A stretch of 64,000 nucleotides of DNA, from assembly GCF_041734735.1 (NCBI RefSeq), contig NC_134903.1, positions 4,091,821 to 4,155,820 on the forward strand, given 5' to 3'. This document shows, piece by piece, positions 21,542-32,936 of the stretch. The position numbers and the translations under genes were made by a program. The DNA comes from Babylonia areolata (lineage: Eukaryota; Mollusca; Gastropoda; Neogastropoda; Buccinidae). The stretch's first letter is position 1; each line of letters begins with the position of its first letter. The notes beneath the pieces were generated by a model that searched no databases, had not been told where the DNA came from, and was given only the letters and a program-made list of their open reading frames with translations.

Positions 21542-21790
21542 GTGGTTTTTCCACCCTCACACAATCTGACACTGTTCACCTCTCTATCTCTGTCGATCCA
21601 TTTTCTTTCTTTTTTTTTTAATTTTCTCACATTATTTATCATTCTGTCCATGTGTGTGTGTGTGTGTGTGTGTGGAGTTGTGGGGGGTAAACGTATTTTT
21701 GTCTGTTTATCAATAATGCTTGTTGCACGCATAACATATTAGAAGCATGTTGCAGGCAGACCATGTGTGTGTGTGTGTGTGCATGTGTCA

Positions 21791-21823
<33 letters not shown>

Positions 21824-21890
21824 CGTGCGCGCGTGCGTGCGTGCGTGCGTGTGTGACAGTGTGACAGTGTGTGTGTGTGTGTGTGTGTGA

Positions 21891-21940
<50 letters not shown>

Positions 21941-21978
21941 CACAGTGTGTGTGTGTGTGTGACAGTGTGTGTGTGTGA

Positions 21979-22026
<48 letters not shown>

Positions 22027-22102
22027 CAGTGTGTGTGTGTGTGTGTGTGTGTGTGACACAGTGTGTGTGTGTATGTTACTTTGTCCGATAGTCCTTAAGT
22101 GA

Positions 22103-22132
<30 letters not shown>
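21366..22132. repeat. Cluster of GT/GC microsatellites in the arrestin intron
   Basis: GT tracts lie at 21368-21410, 21487-21541 and 21653-21674, and a long interrupted tract at 21762-22132 has GACA interruptions and an alternating GCGCGCGCGTGCGCGCGTGC segment at about 21815-21850. Confidence 0.9.
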
Positions 22133-22136
<4 letters not shown>

Positions 22137-22593
22137 CTCATTGTTTGCTTTTTTCCTGACGTTGTACTCAGTATGTGGAAATTGTTTATATGTATGTGAG
22201 AAATGTGAGAACTGCTTGAAACTCGCTTGTTTTTTTAATTTTATTTTATAAAAAAAACAACTTTTCTACCAACAGATAACTTCCGTTATTCAAGTGCTCA
22301 ATGTGAAGAGGAAGTGGATTTATACTCTTCATTGATCTCTCTCTTACTTTGCCTGTTTTAGAAAACAACGTTTTGTGTGTTTTACGTATCATTTTGAATC
22401 GCTCCCTTCTCACAGGTGAATTGTAGCCAGTTTAATCTTTCGTGTGTGTGGGCAGTGTAACATTAATAATTAGCAGTTATCTCAAGAGTACCGTCACGTG
22501 TAAGTCCCTGCCGCCCCTGCACCAAGCTCAATCTGACAGGCGATATCACCGCCTCAGTCTGTGCGTGTGTGTGTGAAGCACAGACAAGAGGCC

Positions 22594-22880
22594 GTTTCAG
22601 TTTCAGTTTCAGTAGCTCAAGGAGGCGTCACTGCGTTCGGACAAATCCATATACGCTACACCACATCTGCCAAGCAGATGCCTGACCAGCAGCGTAACCC
22701 AACGCGCTTAGTCAGGCCTTGAGAAAAGTGAATAAATAATAGATAAGCTTACATAAATAAATAAATACATAAATAATAATTATAATATAAAAAAGGTAGT
22801 AGTAATAATAATAATAATAAAAAAGACAACAATGATGATAAATAAGCAAATAAATGTAAAACATGAAGGCACACATTCAC
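22594..22880 (+). mobile_element. SINE-like family A, full length with 10-bp target-site duplication
   Basis: The best copy of family A, from GTTTCAGTTTCAG to the AT-rich tail. ACAAGAGGCC flanks it exactly at 22584-22593 and 22881-22890, proving insertion by target-primed or similar duplication. It lies in the first arrestin coding intron. Confidence 0.9.
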
Positions 22881-23116
22881 ACAAGAGGCCGGCTTGGCAT
22901 TACCGTCTGTGCTCGCGCGGTGTACCCATTCAGCTCAGTGGGGTACTGCGCGGGTGTTTAGCCGTGCCAGTTTCATCTTACTGTTTTTAGCAGAGAAAAC
23001 TGGCCCAGCTAAAAGCTTTCGGGCCAACAGCCGTGGGCAAGGTGTATTTCCACTGGAGTTTGTTGCTGTTACATGTATGTCTTTAATTGATGGTGTTGAT
23101 GATGTTTTGGTTTGTG

Positions 23117-23757
23117 CACAAGTGTGCGTCTGAGGTTTGAAAAATTGGAGCTTGTTGCTGTAATGTGTACGTCTTTAATTGATGGTGTTGCTGTTTTGAC
23201 ACAGGTGTACGTCTGAGGTTTGAAGGCAAGTCCTGTGTGCACTGAAGCTTGTTGCTATTATGTGTACATCTTTAATAGAAGGTGTTGCTGTTTTGACACA
23301 GGTGTACGTCTGAGGTTTGAAGGCAAGTCCTGTGTGCACTGAAGCTTGTTGCTATTATGTGTACGTCTTTAATTGAAGGTGTTGCTGTTTTGACACAGGT
23401 GTACGTCTGAGGTTTGAAGGCAAGTCCTGTGTGCACTGAAGCTTGTTGCTATTATGTGTACATCTTTAATAGATGGTGTTGATGTTTTGACACAGGTGTA
23501 CGTCTGAGGTTTGAAGGCAAGTCCTGTGTGCACTGAAGCTTGTTGCTATTATGTGTACTTCTTCCTTCTTCTTCTGCATTCGTGGGCTGCAACTCCCACG
23601 TTCACTCGTATGTACACGAGTGGGCTTTTACGTGTATGACCGTTTTTACCCCGCCATGTAGGCAGCCATACTCCGTTTTCGGGGGTGCTATTATGTGTAC
23701 ATCTTTAATAGATGGTGTTGATGTTTTGACACAGGTGTACGTCTGAGGTTTGAAGGC
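23117..23757 (+). repeat. 97-bp tandem array carrying the arrestin exon 2 acceptor and exon start
   Basis: Five good units and one decayed unit each contain GTTTTGACACAG, a splice acceptor, followed by the same coding edge GTGTACGTCTGAGGTTTGAA then GGCAAGTCC. The exon copies start at 23205, 23302, 23399, 23496 and 23735; the first three steps are exactly 97 bp and the last is 97 plus a 142-bp SINE insertion. Joined to exon 1 each reads G-VRLRFEGKSCVH, the conserved arrestin_N strand, but all complete copies then run into TGA just after VH (GTGCACTGA). Only the last copy could continue into the real exon, and it runs into the corrupted block after GGCAA. A decayed unit lies at about 23117-23150. 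Confidence 0.9.
23559..23686 (-). mobile_element. SINE family C, 5'-truncated, with 14-bp target-site duplication
   Basis: A 128-bp minus-strand copy of the 3' part of family C (AAACGGAGTATGGCTGCC, CACTCGTGTACATACGAGTG, then a GAAG-rich tail). The direct repeat GCTATTATGTGTAC is at 23545-23558 and 23687-23700. It inserted into one unit of the arrestin exon-edge array, so it is younger than the array. Confidence 0.93.
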
Positions 23758-24578
23758 AAACCCGGTTTTTTTTTGGGGGGGTTGTGGGGGGGCCCTTTTT
23801 TTTGGAAAAATTTTTTGGGGGGTTTTGGGGGTTTTTTGGGGGGAAAAAAAAAATTTTTTTTTTTTTTGGGGGTTTTGTTTTTTGGGGGTTTTAAAAAAGG
23901 GGTTTTAAAAAAAAATTTTAAATTTTTTAAATTTTTTTTAAAAAAATTTTTTTAAAAAAAGTTTTTAAAAAAAATTTTTTTTTTAAATTTTAAAAAAAGG
24001 AAACCCCCAAAAACCGGGGGTTTAACCCCTGTCTTTTTTTCCCCCCCTTTTTTTTTTTTTTAAAAGGGGGCCTTTTTTGGGTTTTTTCCCCAAAAGGGGA
24101 AAAAAGGGGGCCCCCCAAATTTTTTTTTGGAATTTTTTTTTTTTTTAAAAATTTGGAGGGTTTTTTTTTTTTTTAAAGGGGAAAAAAGGGGGGGAAAAGG
24201 GGGGGGGTTTTTTGGTTAAAAAAAAAAAAAAAAAAAAAAAAACCCTAAAAACCCCCCCGGGTTTTTTTTCCCCCCCCCCCCCCCCCCAACCCCCCCCCCC
24301 CAAAAAATTTTTAAAACCCCCCCCCCAACCCCCCCCCAAACCCCCCAAAACCCCCCCCCCTTTTTTTTTTAAAAAAAAATTTTTTTCCCCAAAAAACCTT
24401 AAAACCCCCCCCCCCCCCCCCAAAAAAAAAAAACCCCCAAAACCCCCCCCCCCCCAAAAAAAACCCCCACCCCCCCCCAAAACCCCCCAACCCCCCCCAA
24501 ACCCCCCCCCCCCCCCCCAAAAACCCCCCCCCCCAAAAAGGGGGGGAAAAAAAAAAGGGGGGGAAAAAAAAAAAAAAA

Positions 24579-24621
<43 letters not shown>

Positions 24622-27600
24622 TTTTTGGGGGAAAAGTTTTTTTTGGCCAAAAACCCCAAAAAAAAACCCAAAAAAACCCCAAACCCCCCCCCAAAAAAAA
24701 AAAAAACCCCCCCCAAAAAAAACCCCCCCCCCAAAAAAACCCCCAAAAAACAAAAAAACCAAAAAACCAAAAAAAAAAAAAAAAACCCCCCCCCCCCCGG
24801 GGGGAAAAAACCCCAAAACCCACCCCCCAAAAAAAAACCCCCCCCAAAAACCCAACAAAAAAAAAAAAAAAAACCCCCCCCCAAAAACCCCCCCCCCAAA
24901 AAAAAAAATTTTCCCCCCCCAAAAAAAAAACCCCCCCCAAAAACAAAAAAAAAACCCCCCCCCAAAACAAAAACCCCCCCCAAAACCCCAACCCCCCAAA
25001 AGCCAAAAAAAAAAAAAAAAACCAAAAACCCCCCCCCCCCCCCCCCCCCCCCCCCCAAAAGGGGTTTTTTGGGGGGCCCCCGGGTTTCCCCCCCCCGGGG
25101 GCCCCAAAAAAAAGGGGGGGAACCCCCTTTGGGAACCTTTAAACCCACAAAAAAAAGGGAAAAAGGGGGTAAAAGGGGGGTTTTTTTTTTTTTTTTCCTT
25201 TTCCGTTTTTTTTTTTTTTTTTTGGGGGGGGGGGGGGGGGGGCCCCCGGGGGAAGGGGTTTTGGGGGGGGGTTTTTTTTTTTTTTTTTTAAATTTTTTTT
25301 TTTTTGGGTTTTTTTTTAAATTTTTTTTCCCCCCTTTTTAAAGGGTTTTTTTCCAAAAAAATTTTTTTTTTGGGGGTTTTTAAACCCGGGGTTTAATTTT
25401 GGGTTTTACCCTTTTTTTTCCCCCCAAAAAAACCCCCCCCAAAAAGGGGGCCCCCCCCAAAAAAAAAAAAAAAAATTTTTTTTTTGGGGTTGGGTTTTTT
25501 TTTTTTCCCCCGGGGTTTTTTTTTTTTTTTTTAAGTTTTTTTTTCCCGGGGGGGGGGCCCTGCCCCCCCCCAAAAAAAAAAAAAAAATTTTTTAAAAAAA
25601 AACCCCCCCCCCCCCCAAAACCAAAAAAAAAAAACCCCCCCCAAAACCCCCCCCCCAAAAAAACCCCCCCCCCCCCAACCCCCCCCCCCAAAACCCAAAA
25701 AAAAAAACCCCCCAAAAAACCCCCCAAAAAAACCCCCCCCCCCCCAACCCCCCCCCCCCCCCCCCAAAAACCCCCCAAACCCCAAAAAAAACCCCCAAAA
25801 AACCCCCCCCCTTTTTTAACCAAAAAATTTTCCCCCCCCTTTAAAAAAATTTTTCCCCCCCCCCAAAATTTTTTTTTGGGAAAAAATTTAAAAAAAAACC
25901 CCCAAAAAAAACCCCCAAAAAAAAAAAAAAAACCCCCCCCCCCCAAACACAAAAAAAAAAAAAACCCCCAAAAACCCCAAAAAAAAAACCCCCCCAAAAA
26001 CCCCCAAACCAAAAAAAAAACCCCCCCCCCTTTTTCCCCCCCCCCCAAAAAAAAAAACCCCCAAAAAAAAAAAAAAAAAAAAAAAATTTTTTTTTTTTGG
26101 GGAAAAAAACCGGGGAAAAAACCCCCCCTGAAAAAAGGGGGGGAGGGGGGCCCCGGGGGGCCCCCCCCCCTTTAGGGGGGGGGGGTTTGGGGGGCCCCCC
26201 GGGGGGGGGAAAGGTTTCCCGGGGGAAAAAAAAAAGGGGTTTTTTTTTAAAGGGGCCCGGGGTTTTTTTTTTTGGGTTTTTTTTTTTTTTTTTTCCCCGG
26301 CCCCCAGTTTTTGGGGGGGTTTTTTTTTTTTTTTTTCCCCCCCCCCCCCCCCTTTTTCCCCCCGGGGGGCCCCCCTTTTTCCCTCCCCCCTTTTTTTTTT
26401 GGGGGTTTTTTTTCCCCCTTTTTTTAAAAAAAAACCCGGGTTTTGCCCCCGGCCCCGGGGGGGCCCCCCAAAAAAATTTTTTATTTAAAAAAAAAAAAAA
26501 AATTTTTTTTCCCCCCAAATTCCCCCCCCAAAAAAAACTTCTCTTTTTCCCCCCCCCCCCCCTTTTTGGGGCCCCCCTTTTTTTTGGGGTTTTTTTTTAA
26601 AAAACCCCCTTTTGGGTTTTAACCCTTTTTTTTTGGGGGGAAAATCCCCCCCCCCCCTTTTTTAAAAACCGGGGTTTTTTTTTAAAAAAAATTTGGGGGC
26701 CCGGCCTTTTTGGGTTTATTCCCCGGGGGCCCCCCCCTTTTTTTTGGGCCAAAAAAAACCCCCCCCTTTTTTTTCCCCCCCCCCCCTTTTTTTTTCCAAA
26801 AAGGGGGAAACCCCTTTTCCCCCGGGCCCAATTTTTTTTAAAAACCCGGTTTAAATTTTTTTAAACCCCAATTTTTTTTTTTAAAAAAAACCCCATTTTT
26901 TTTTTTTCCCCCCCCAAAAAAAATTTTTTAAAAAAAAGGGGGGGGAAAATTCCCCCCCCTTTTTTTTTTTAAAATAAAGGGGGGGAAATTTTTTCCCCCC
27001 CCCTTTTTTTTTTTTTAATTTTTTGGGGGTTTAATTTTTAAATTTGTTTTTTTTTTTTCCCCCCAAAAGGGGGCCCCCCCTTTTGGGGGGAATTTTTTAA
27101 AATTTTTTTTTTTTTTTTTTTTTAAAAATTTTTTTTTTCCCAATAAATTTTTTTTTTTTTTTTTAAATTTTTAAAAAAATTTTTTTTTTTTCCCCCCCTT
27201 TTTTTTTTTTTTTTTTTAACCATTTTTTTTTTTTAAAGGTTTATTTGGGTTTTTCCCCCCAAACCCCCTTTTTTAAAAAAGGGGGTTTTTTTTTCCCCCC
27301 CAAAAATCCCCCCCTTTTTTGGGCCCTTTTGGGTTTTTTTTTTCCCCCTTTTTTTTGGGGGGCCTTTTGGAAAAATTTTTTTTTTTTCCCCCAAATTTTT
27401 TCCCCCCCAATTTTTTTTTTTTTTAAAATCCCCAACCACCCATTTTTTTTTCCCCCCAAAAATTTTTTTTCCCCCCCCAAAACCCCCTTTTTGGTGGCAA
27501 AAAAAAAAACCCTTTTTTTCCCCCCCCCCACCAGTCATTTGTGGGGAACAAAAGGCATTTTTTTTTTTAAAACCCCTCCCCCTTTAATTTGTGGTCACAA

Positions 27601-28347
27601 AAAAAAAATTTTGGGGTTTTTTTTTTCCCCAAACCCCGAAAAGGGCCCCCCGAAAGGGGGGGGGGTTTTCCCCCCCCCAAAATTAATCACCTTTATTTTT
27701 TTTCCCATCAAAAAACCCCCTTTTTCCCCCCCTTTTTCCCCCTCATTTTTAAAAAACCCCTTTATTTTTTTCCCCCCCCCCCCCTTTTTTTTTGGGGAAA
27801 GATTTTTTTTTTTAAAAAACCCCCCCGGGGTTTTGGGGGGGGAAGGGGGGGCCCGGGGGGGTTTTCCCCGGGGGTTTTTCCCCCCCCCCCCCCCAAAAAC
27901 CCCCCCCCCCCCCCCCCCCCCCCCCTTTTTTTTTTTCCCCCCCCCTTTTTTTTTTTTTAAAAAATTTTTTTTTTAAAAATTTTTTTTTTTTTTCCTTTAA
28001 AATTTTTTTTAAAAAAAGGGGTTGTGGGGGTGGGGGGGGGGGGGCCCCCGGGGGAAGGGTTTTGGGGGGGGGGGGGGGGGGTTTTTTTTTTTTTGGGGGA
28101 AAAAAAAAAATTTGGGTTTGGGGGGGGGGGGGGGGGGGGGGGGGAATTTTTGGGGGGGGGGGGGGGGGGGGGGGGGGGGTTTTTCCCCTTTGGGGGGGGG
28201 GGGGGGGGGGGGGGGGGTTTTTTTTGGGGGGGTTGTTTTTTTTTGGGGGGGGGGGGGGGGGGGTTTGGGGGGGGTTGGGGGTGGGGGGGGGGGGGTTTTG
28301 GGGGGGTTTGGGGGAGGGGGGTGGGGGGTGGGGGGGGGGGGGGGGCT

Positions 28348-28383
<36 letters not shown>

Positions 28384-29882
28384 TTTTGGGGGGTGGGGGG
28401 GGGGGGGGGGTTTTTGGGGGGGTTTTTGGGGGGGGGTGTTTTGGGTTTTTTTTTTTGGGGGTGTGGGGGGGGCCCCCCAAAATTTTTTTTTTATTTTTTT
28501 TTTTTTTTTTTTTGGGGGGGGGGAAAAAAAAAAAAATTTTTTTTTTTTTAAAAAATTTTTTTTTTAAAAAAAAAAAAAAAATTTTTGGGGCCCATTTTTA
28601 CCCCCCCAAAAAACCCCCCCCAAAAAACATTTTTTTTTTTCCCCCCCCCCCCCTTTCTTGGTTTTCCCCCCAAATTTTTCCCCCCCCCAAAAAAAAATTT
28701 TTTAAAATTTTTTTAAAAAATTTTTTTTTTTTTTCCCCCCCCGGGCCCTTTTCCCTTTAAAACCCTTTTTTTTTTTTTTTTAAAATTTTTTTTTTTCCGC
28801 CCCTTTTTTCCCCCCCTTGGGGGGGGTTAAAAAGGGGGGAACCCCCCAAAAGCCGGGGGGGGGGGCCCCTTTTTTGAAAAAAAGGGGGCAAAAAAAACCC
28901 CCCCCCAAAAAAAAACCCCCTTTCCAAAAACTATTTGGGGCCCCCGGGGGCCCCCCCAAAATCCCCCAAAAAACCCCCCAAAAAGGGCCCCCCTTTTCCC
29001 GGAAAAACCCCCCCAAAACCCCCAAAAAAACCCAAAAAAGGGTTTTTTTAAATTGGGGGGGGAAAAGGAGGGGAAATGGGGGGGAATGGGGGGGTTTTTT
29101 TTTTTTTTGGGGGAAAAAAAACCCCCTTTGGGAAAAAAACCCAAAAAACCGGGGTTTTTTTGGGGGGCCCCTTTTCCCCAAAAAAAACCCCCGGGGGGGG
29201 CCCCCTTTTTAAACCCCCCCCCAAAAAAAAAGGAACCCCGGGGGGGAAAAAAACCCCAACCCCCCCCCCCCCCCCGGGCATCCCCCAGGCCCCAAAAAAC
29301 GGGGGGCCCCCCCCAAATTTTAAAAAATTTTTTTTTAAAAAAATTTTTAAAAAATTTTAAAAAAAAACCCCCCGGGGGGGGGTTTTTTCCATCATCTTTA
29401 TCATACCCTTAAAATTTTTTTTTTTTTCCCCCAAAATTTTTTTAAGGGGGGCCCCCCCAAAAAAAATTGGGGGGCCCCCCTTTTTTGGGGGGCCCCTTTA
29501 ATATCCCCAAACCCCCTTTTTTTAAAAAAAAAACCCCCCCCCCGGGGGCCCCCCCCCCCCCCCCCCCCCGGGCCCCCCCCGGGCCCCCCCCCCCCCCCGG
29601 GGGGGGGGCCCACCCCCCCCCCCCCCTCCCCCCAAACCCCCCCCTTCCCCCCCCTTCCCCCCAAAAAGGGGGGGGGGGGGGTTTGGGGGGGGGGGGGGGG
29701 CCCGGGGGGGGGGGGGGAGGGGGGAAGGGGTAATTTTTTTTTTTTGGGGGGGGGGGGGGGGGGTTGGGGGGGGGGGGGTTTAAAAAGGGTTTTTTTAAAA
29801 ACAAAAGGGAAAAAAAAAAAAAAAAAAAAAAAAAATTTTTTTTTTTTGGGGGTTTTTTTTTTTTTTCCCCCCCGGGTTGTAA

Positions 29883-29921
<39 letters not shown>

Positions 29922-32415
29922 TTTTTGGATTTTTTTTAAAAATCCCGGGGTACGAAAAAAATTGGAAACATAAGTGATGTCATCGGGTTTAAATTTCCCC
30001 AAAAACCCCCCTTTTGGTTTAAAAAAAAAACCCCCAAAAATTTGGTTTTTTGGGAAAAACCCCCCCCAAAAAACCCAATTGTTTTTTTCCCTTTTGGGCG
30101 CCCCCATCCAACAACGGGTGCGTGTTGGCCCTGCTCTAAAAATAGGTGGATAGCGCATGCTTTCTTTTTGGGGGCCCCCGGGGAAATGAAGCCTTTTTTT
30201 TTCAAAAATATTTTTTAAAAAAAAGGGAACTTCATAATTTCCCCCCCTTTTTTTTCCCCCTTTTTTTTTTTTGGGGAAAATTTTTTTTTTAAAAAAATTT
30301 TTTTTTTGTTTTTTTTCCCTTTTAAATTTAAAAAAAATTCAAAAAAAAAAAAACCCGGGGGGGGGTTTTAAATTTAAAAAAAAAACCCCGAAACCCCCCC
30401 CCTTCAGGGAAAAAAAATTTCCCTTTTTAACTTTTGGGAAAATTTTTTTTTCCCGGGGTTTCCCCTTTTTTTTTTTTTTGGGGGTTTTTTAAAGGGGGTT
30501 TTTTTTTTTGGGGGGTTTTTAAAGGTTTGGGGGTTTTTTTGGGGGCCCCTTTTTAAAAAAAAGGGGGGTTTTTTTTTTTTTGGGGCCCCCCCCCCCAAAA
30601 AGGCCCCAAAAATCCCCAAAAAAAGGGGCCCCCCAAACCCCCAATTTTGGCCCCCCCCTTCCGGGGGCCACCCGTAAAAAACCCCCCCCTTTTTTCCCCC
30701 TTTTCCCGGGGAAAAAAAAATTTTTTTTTTGGTTTGGTTTTGGGTTTTTAAATTAAATTTTTTTTTTGGGGGTTTTTTTAAAAAAGGGGGCCGTATTTTT
30801 TTTTTTTGGGGGGGGGAAAAAAAATTTTTTTTTTGGGGGGTTTTCCCCGTTTTTAAAAATTTTTTAAAAAATTTTTTTTTTTTTTTTTTAAAAAACCAAA
30901 CCATTGGGGGGTTCCCTAAAGGGGGGCCCCCCCTTTTTGAAAAAGGGGGGGTTTTTTTTTAAAAATTTTTTTTTTTTTTTCCTTAAAGGTTTTTTTGGGG
31001 GGGAACCCCTTTTCCCCTTTTTTTTTTAAGCCTTGTTCCCCCCGGGTTTAGGGTTTTTTTGGGAAATTTTTTACGGCCCTTTTTTTTTGGGGGGGAAAAA
31101 ATTGGCCCAAAAAAAAAAAAAAAAAAAAAACCCGGAAAATTTGGGGTTTTTGTTCCCCCCCCGGGAAAACCCCAAAAAAAATTTTTTTCCCTTCCCCCTT
31201 TTAAAAAAAAGGGGGAAAAAAATTTTTAAAAAGGGGGGGGGGGCCCCCAAAAGGGGCCCAAAGGCTTTTTGGGGGAAAAAATTTTTTCCCTTTTTTTCCC
31301 CAAAAAGGGGGGTTTTTTTGGGGGGGGGGGGGAAAAAAAAAATTTTTTTTTTTTTGGGGGGCAAAAGGGTTTTTTTTCCCCCCTTTTTTTTTTAAAAAAT
31401 TTTTTTTTTTTTTTAAAATAAATTTAAAAAATTTTTTTTTCCCCCCCCCCCCCCCCCCCCCCCCCCAACCCCCCCCAAAAAAATTTTTCCCCCAAAAAAA
31501 AAAAAAAAAAAAAAATTTTGGGCCCCCCCTTTTTTTTGGGGGGGGGGAAAAGGAAAAACCCCCCCGGGGGGGGGAAAAAAAAAAAAAAAAAAAAAGGGGA
31601 AAAAAGGGGGGGAAAAAAAATAAAAAAAATTTTTTTTATTTTGGGGGGGAATTTTTTGGGGGTAAAAAAAAAAAGGGGGGGGGGGGGGGGGGGGGAAGGG
31701 GGGGGGTTTTGGGGGGGGGGGTTTTTTTTTGGGGTTTTTTTTGGGGGTGGGGTTTTTTTAAAAAAAAAAAAATTTTTTTTTAAAAATTTTTAAAATTTTT
31801 TCTTATGGGGAAAAAAAAAAATAAAACCCCGGGGGCCGGGGGGGGCCCCCCCCCCCTTTAAAACCCCCCCCCCGGGGGCCCGGCCCCTTTTTCCCCCGAA
31901 GGGTTTTGGGGGGAAAAAAAAAAAATTTCCCCCCCCCCCAAGGAAAAAAATTTTTAAAAGGGTTTTAAACTTAAAAAGAAAACCCCGGGGGAAAATTTTT
32001 TTTCCCCCCCCCCCCCCAAAAAAAAAAAAACCCCAAAGGAAAAAAAACCCCCCCAAAAACCCCCCAAAAAAAAAAATTTTTTTTTAAAAACCCCGGGGGA
32101 AAAGGGGGGGGGTTGGGGGGTGGGGGGAAATTTTTTGGGGGGGTTTTTTTTTTTAAAAAAAAAATTTTTTTTTTTAAAAACCCGGGGTTTTTGGGGGGTG
32201 GGTTTTTTTGGGTTTTCCCCCCAAAAAAAAAAATTTTTTGGGTTTTTTTTTCCCCCCCCCCCCCCCGGAAAAAAAAAAAAGGGAAAGGGTTTCCCCAAAA
32301 AATTTTTTAAAAATTTTTTTTTTTTTTAAAAATTAAAATTTTTTTTTAAAAAGGGAAAATTTAAAAAACTTTTTTTTTTTTTTTTTTTTTTTCCCCAAAA
32401 GGGGGGGTTTTTAAA

Positions 32416-32446
<31 letters not shown>

Positions 32447-32537
32447 TTTTAAAAAAATTTTTTTTTTAAAAAAAATAAAAATAGTTTTTTTTTTTTTTAA
32501 AAAAAAAAAAAATTTCCCCGGTTGGGTTTTTTAAAAA

Positions 32538-32568
<31 letters not shown>

Positions 32569-32894
32569 TTTCCCCCCTTTTTTTTTTTTAAAAAAGGGCC
32601 CTTTTTTTTTTTCCCCATTTAAAAAGGGGGGGGGGCCCCCTTTTTTTTTTTTTGGGGGGGTTTTTTTTAAAAAAAAAATTTTTTTTTAAAAAAATTTTTT
32701 TTTAAGGGGGGGAAAAAAATTTTTTTTTTTTTTTTGGGGGGGGGTTTTTTTTTTTTCCAAAAAAAAAAATTTTTTTTTTTTTAAAAAAAAGGGGTTTTTT
32801 TTTTAAAAACCTTTTTTTTTAAAAAAAATTTTTTAAAAATTTTTTTTTTTTTTTTTTAAATTTTAAATTTTTTTAAAAAAAGGGGGGGGAAAAA

Positions 32895-32936
<42 letters not shown>

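Noticed and set aside
24145-30962. Dozens of long open frames of Pro, Lys, Gly and Phe
   Set aside because: They exist only because the block is made of homopolymer runs; frames overlap on all six readings and show no codon structure.
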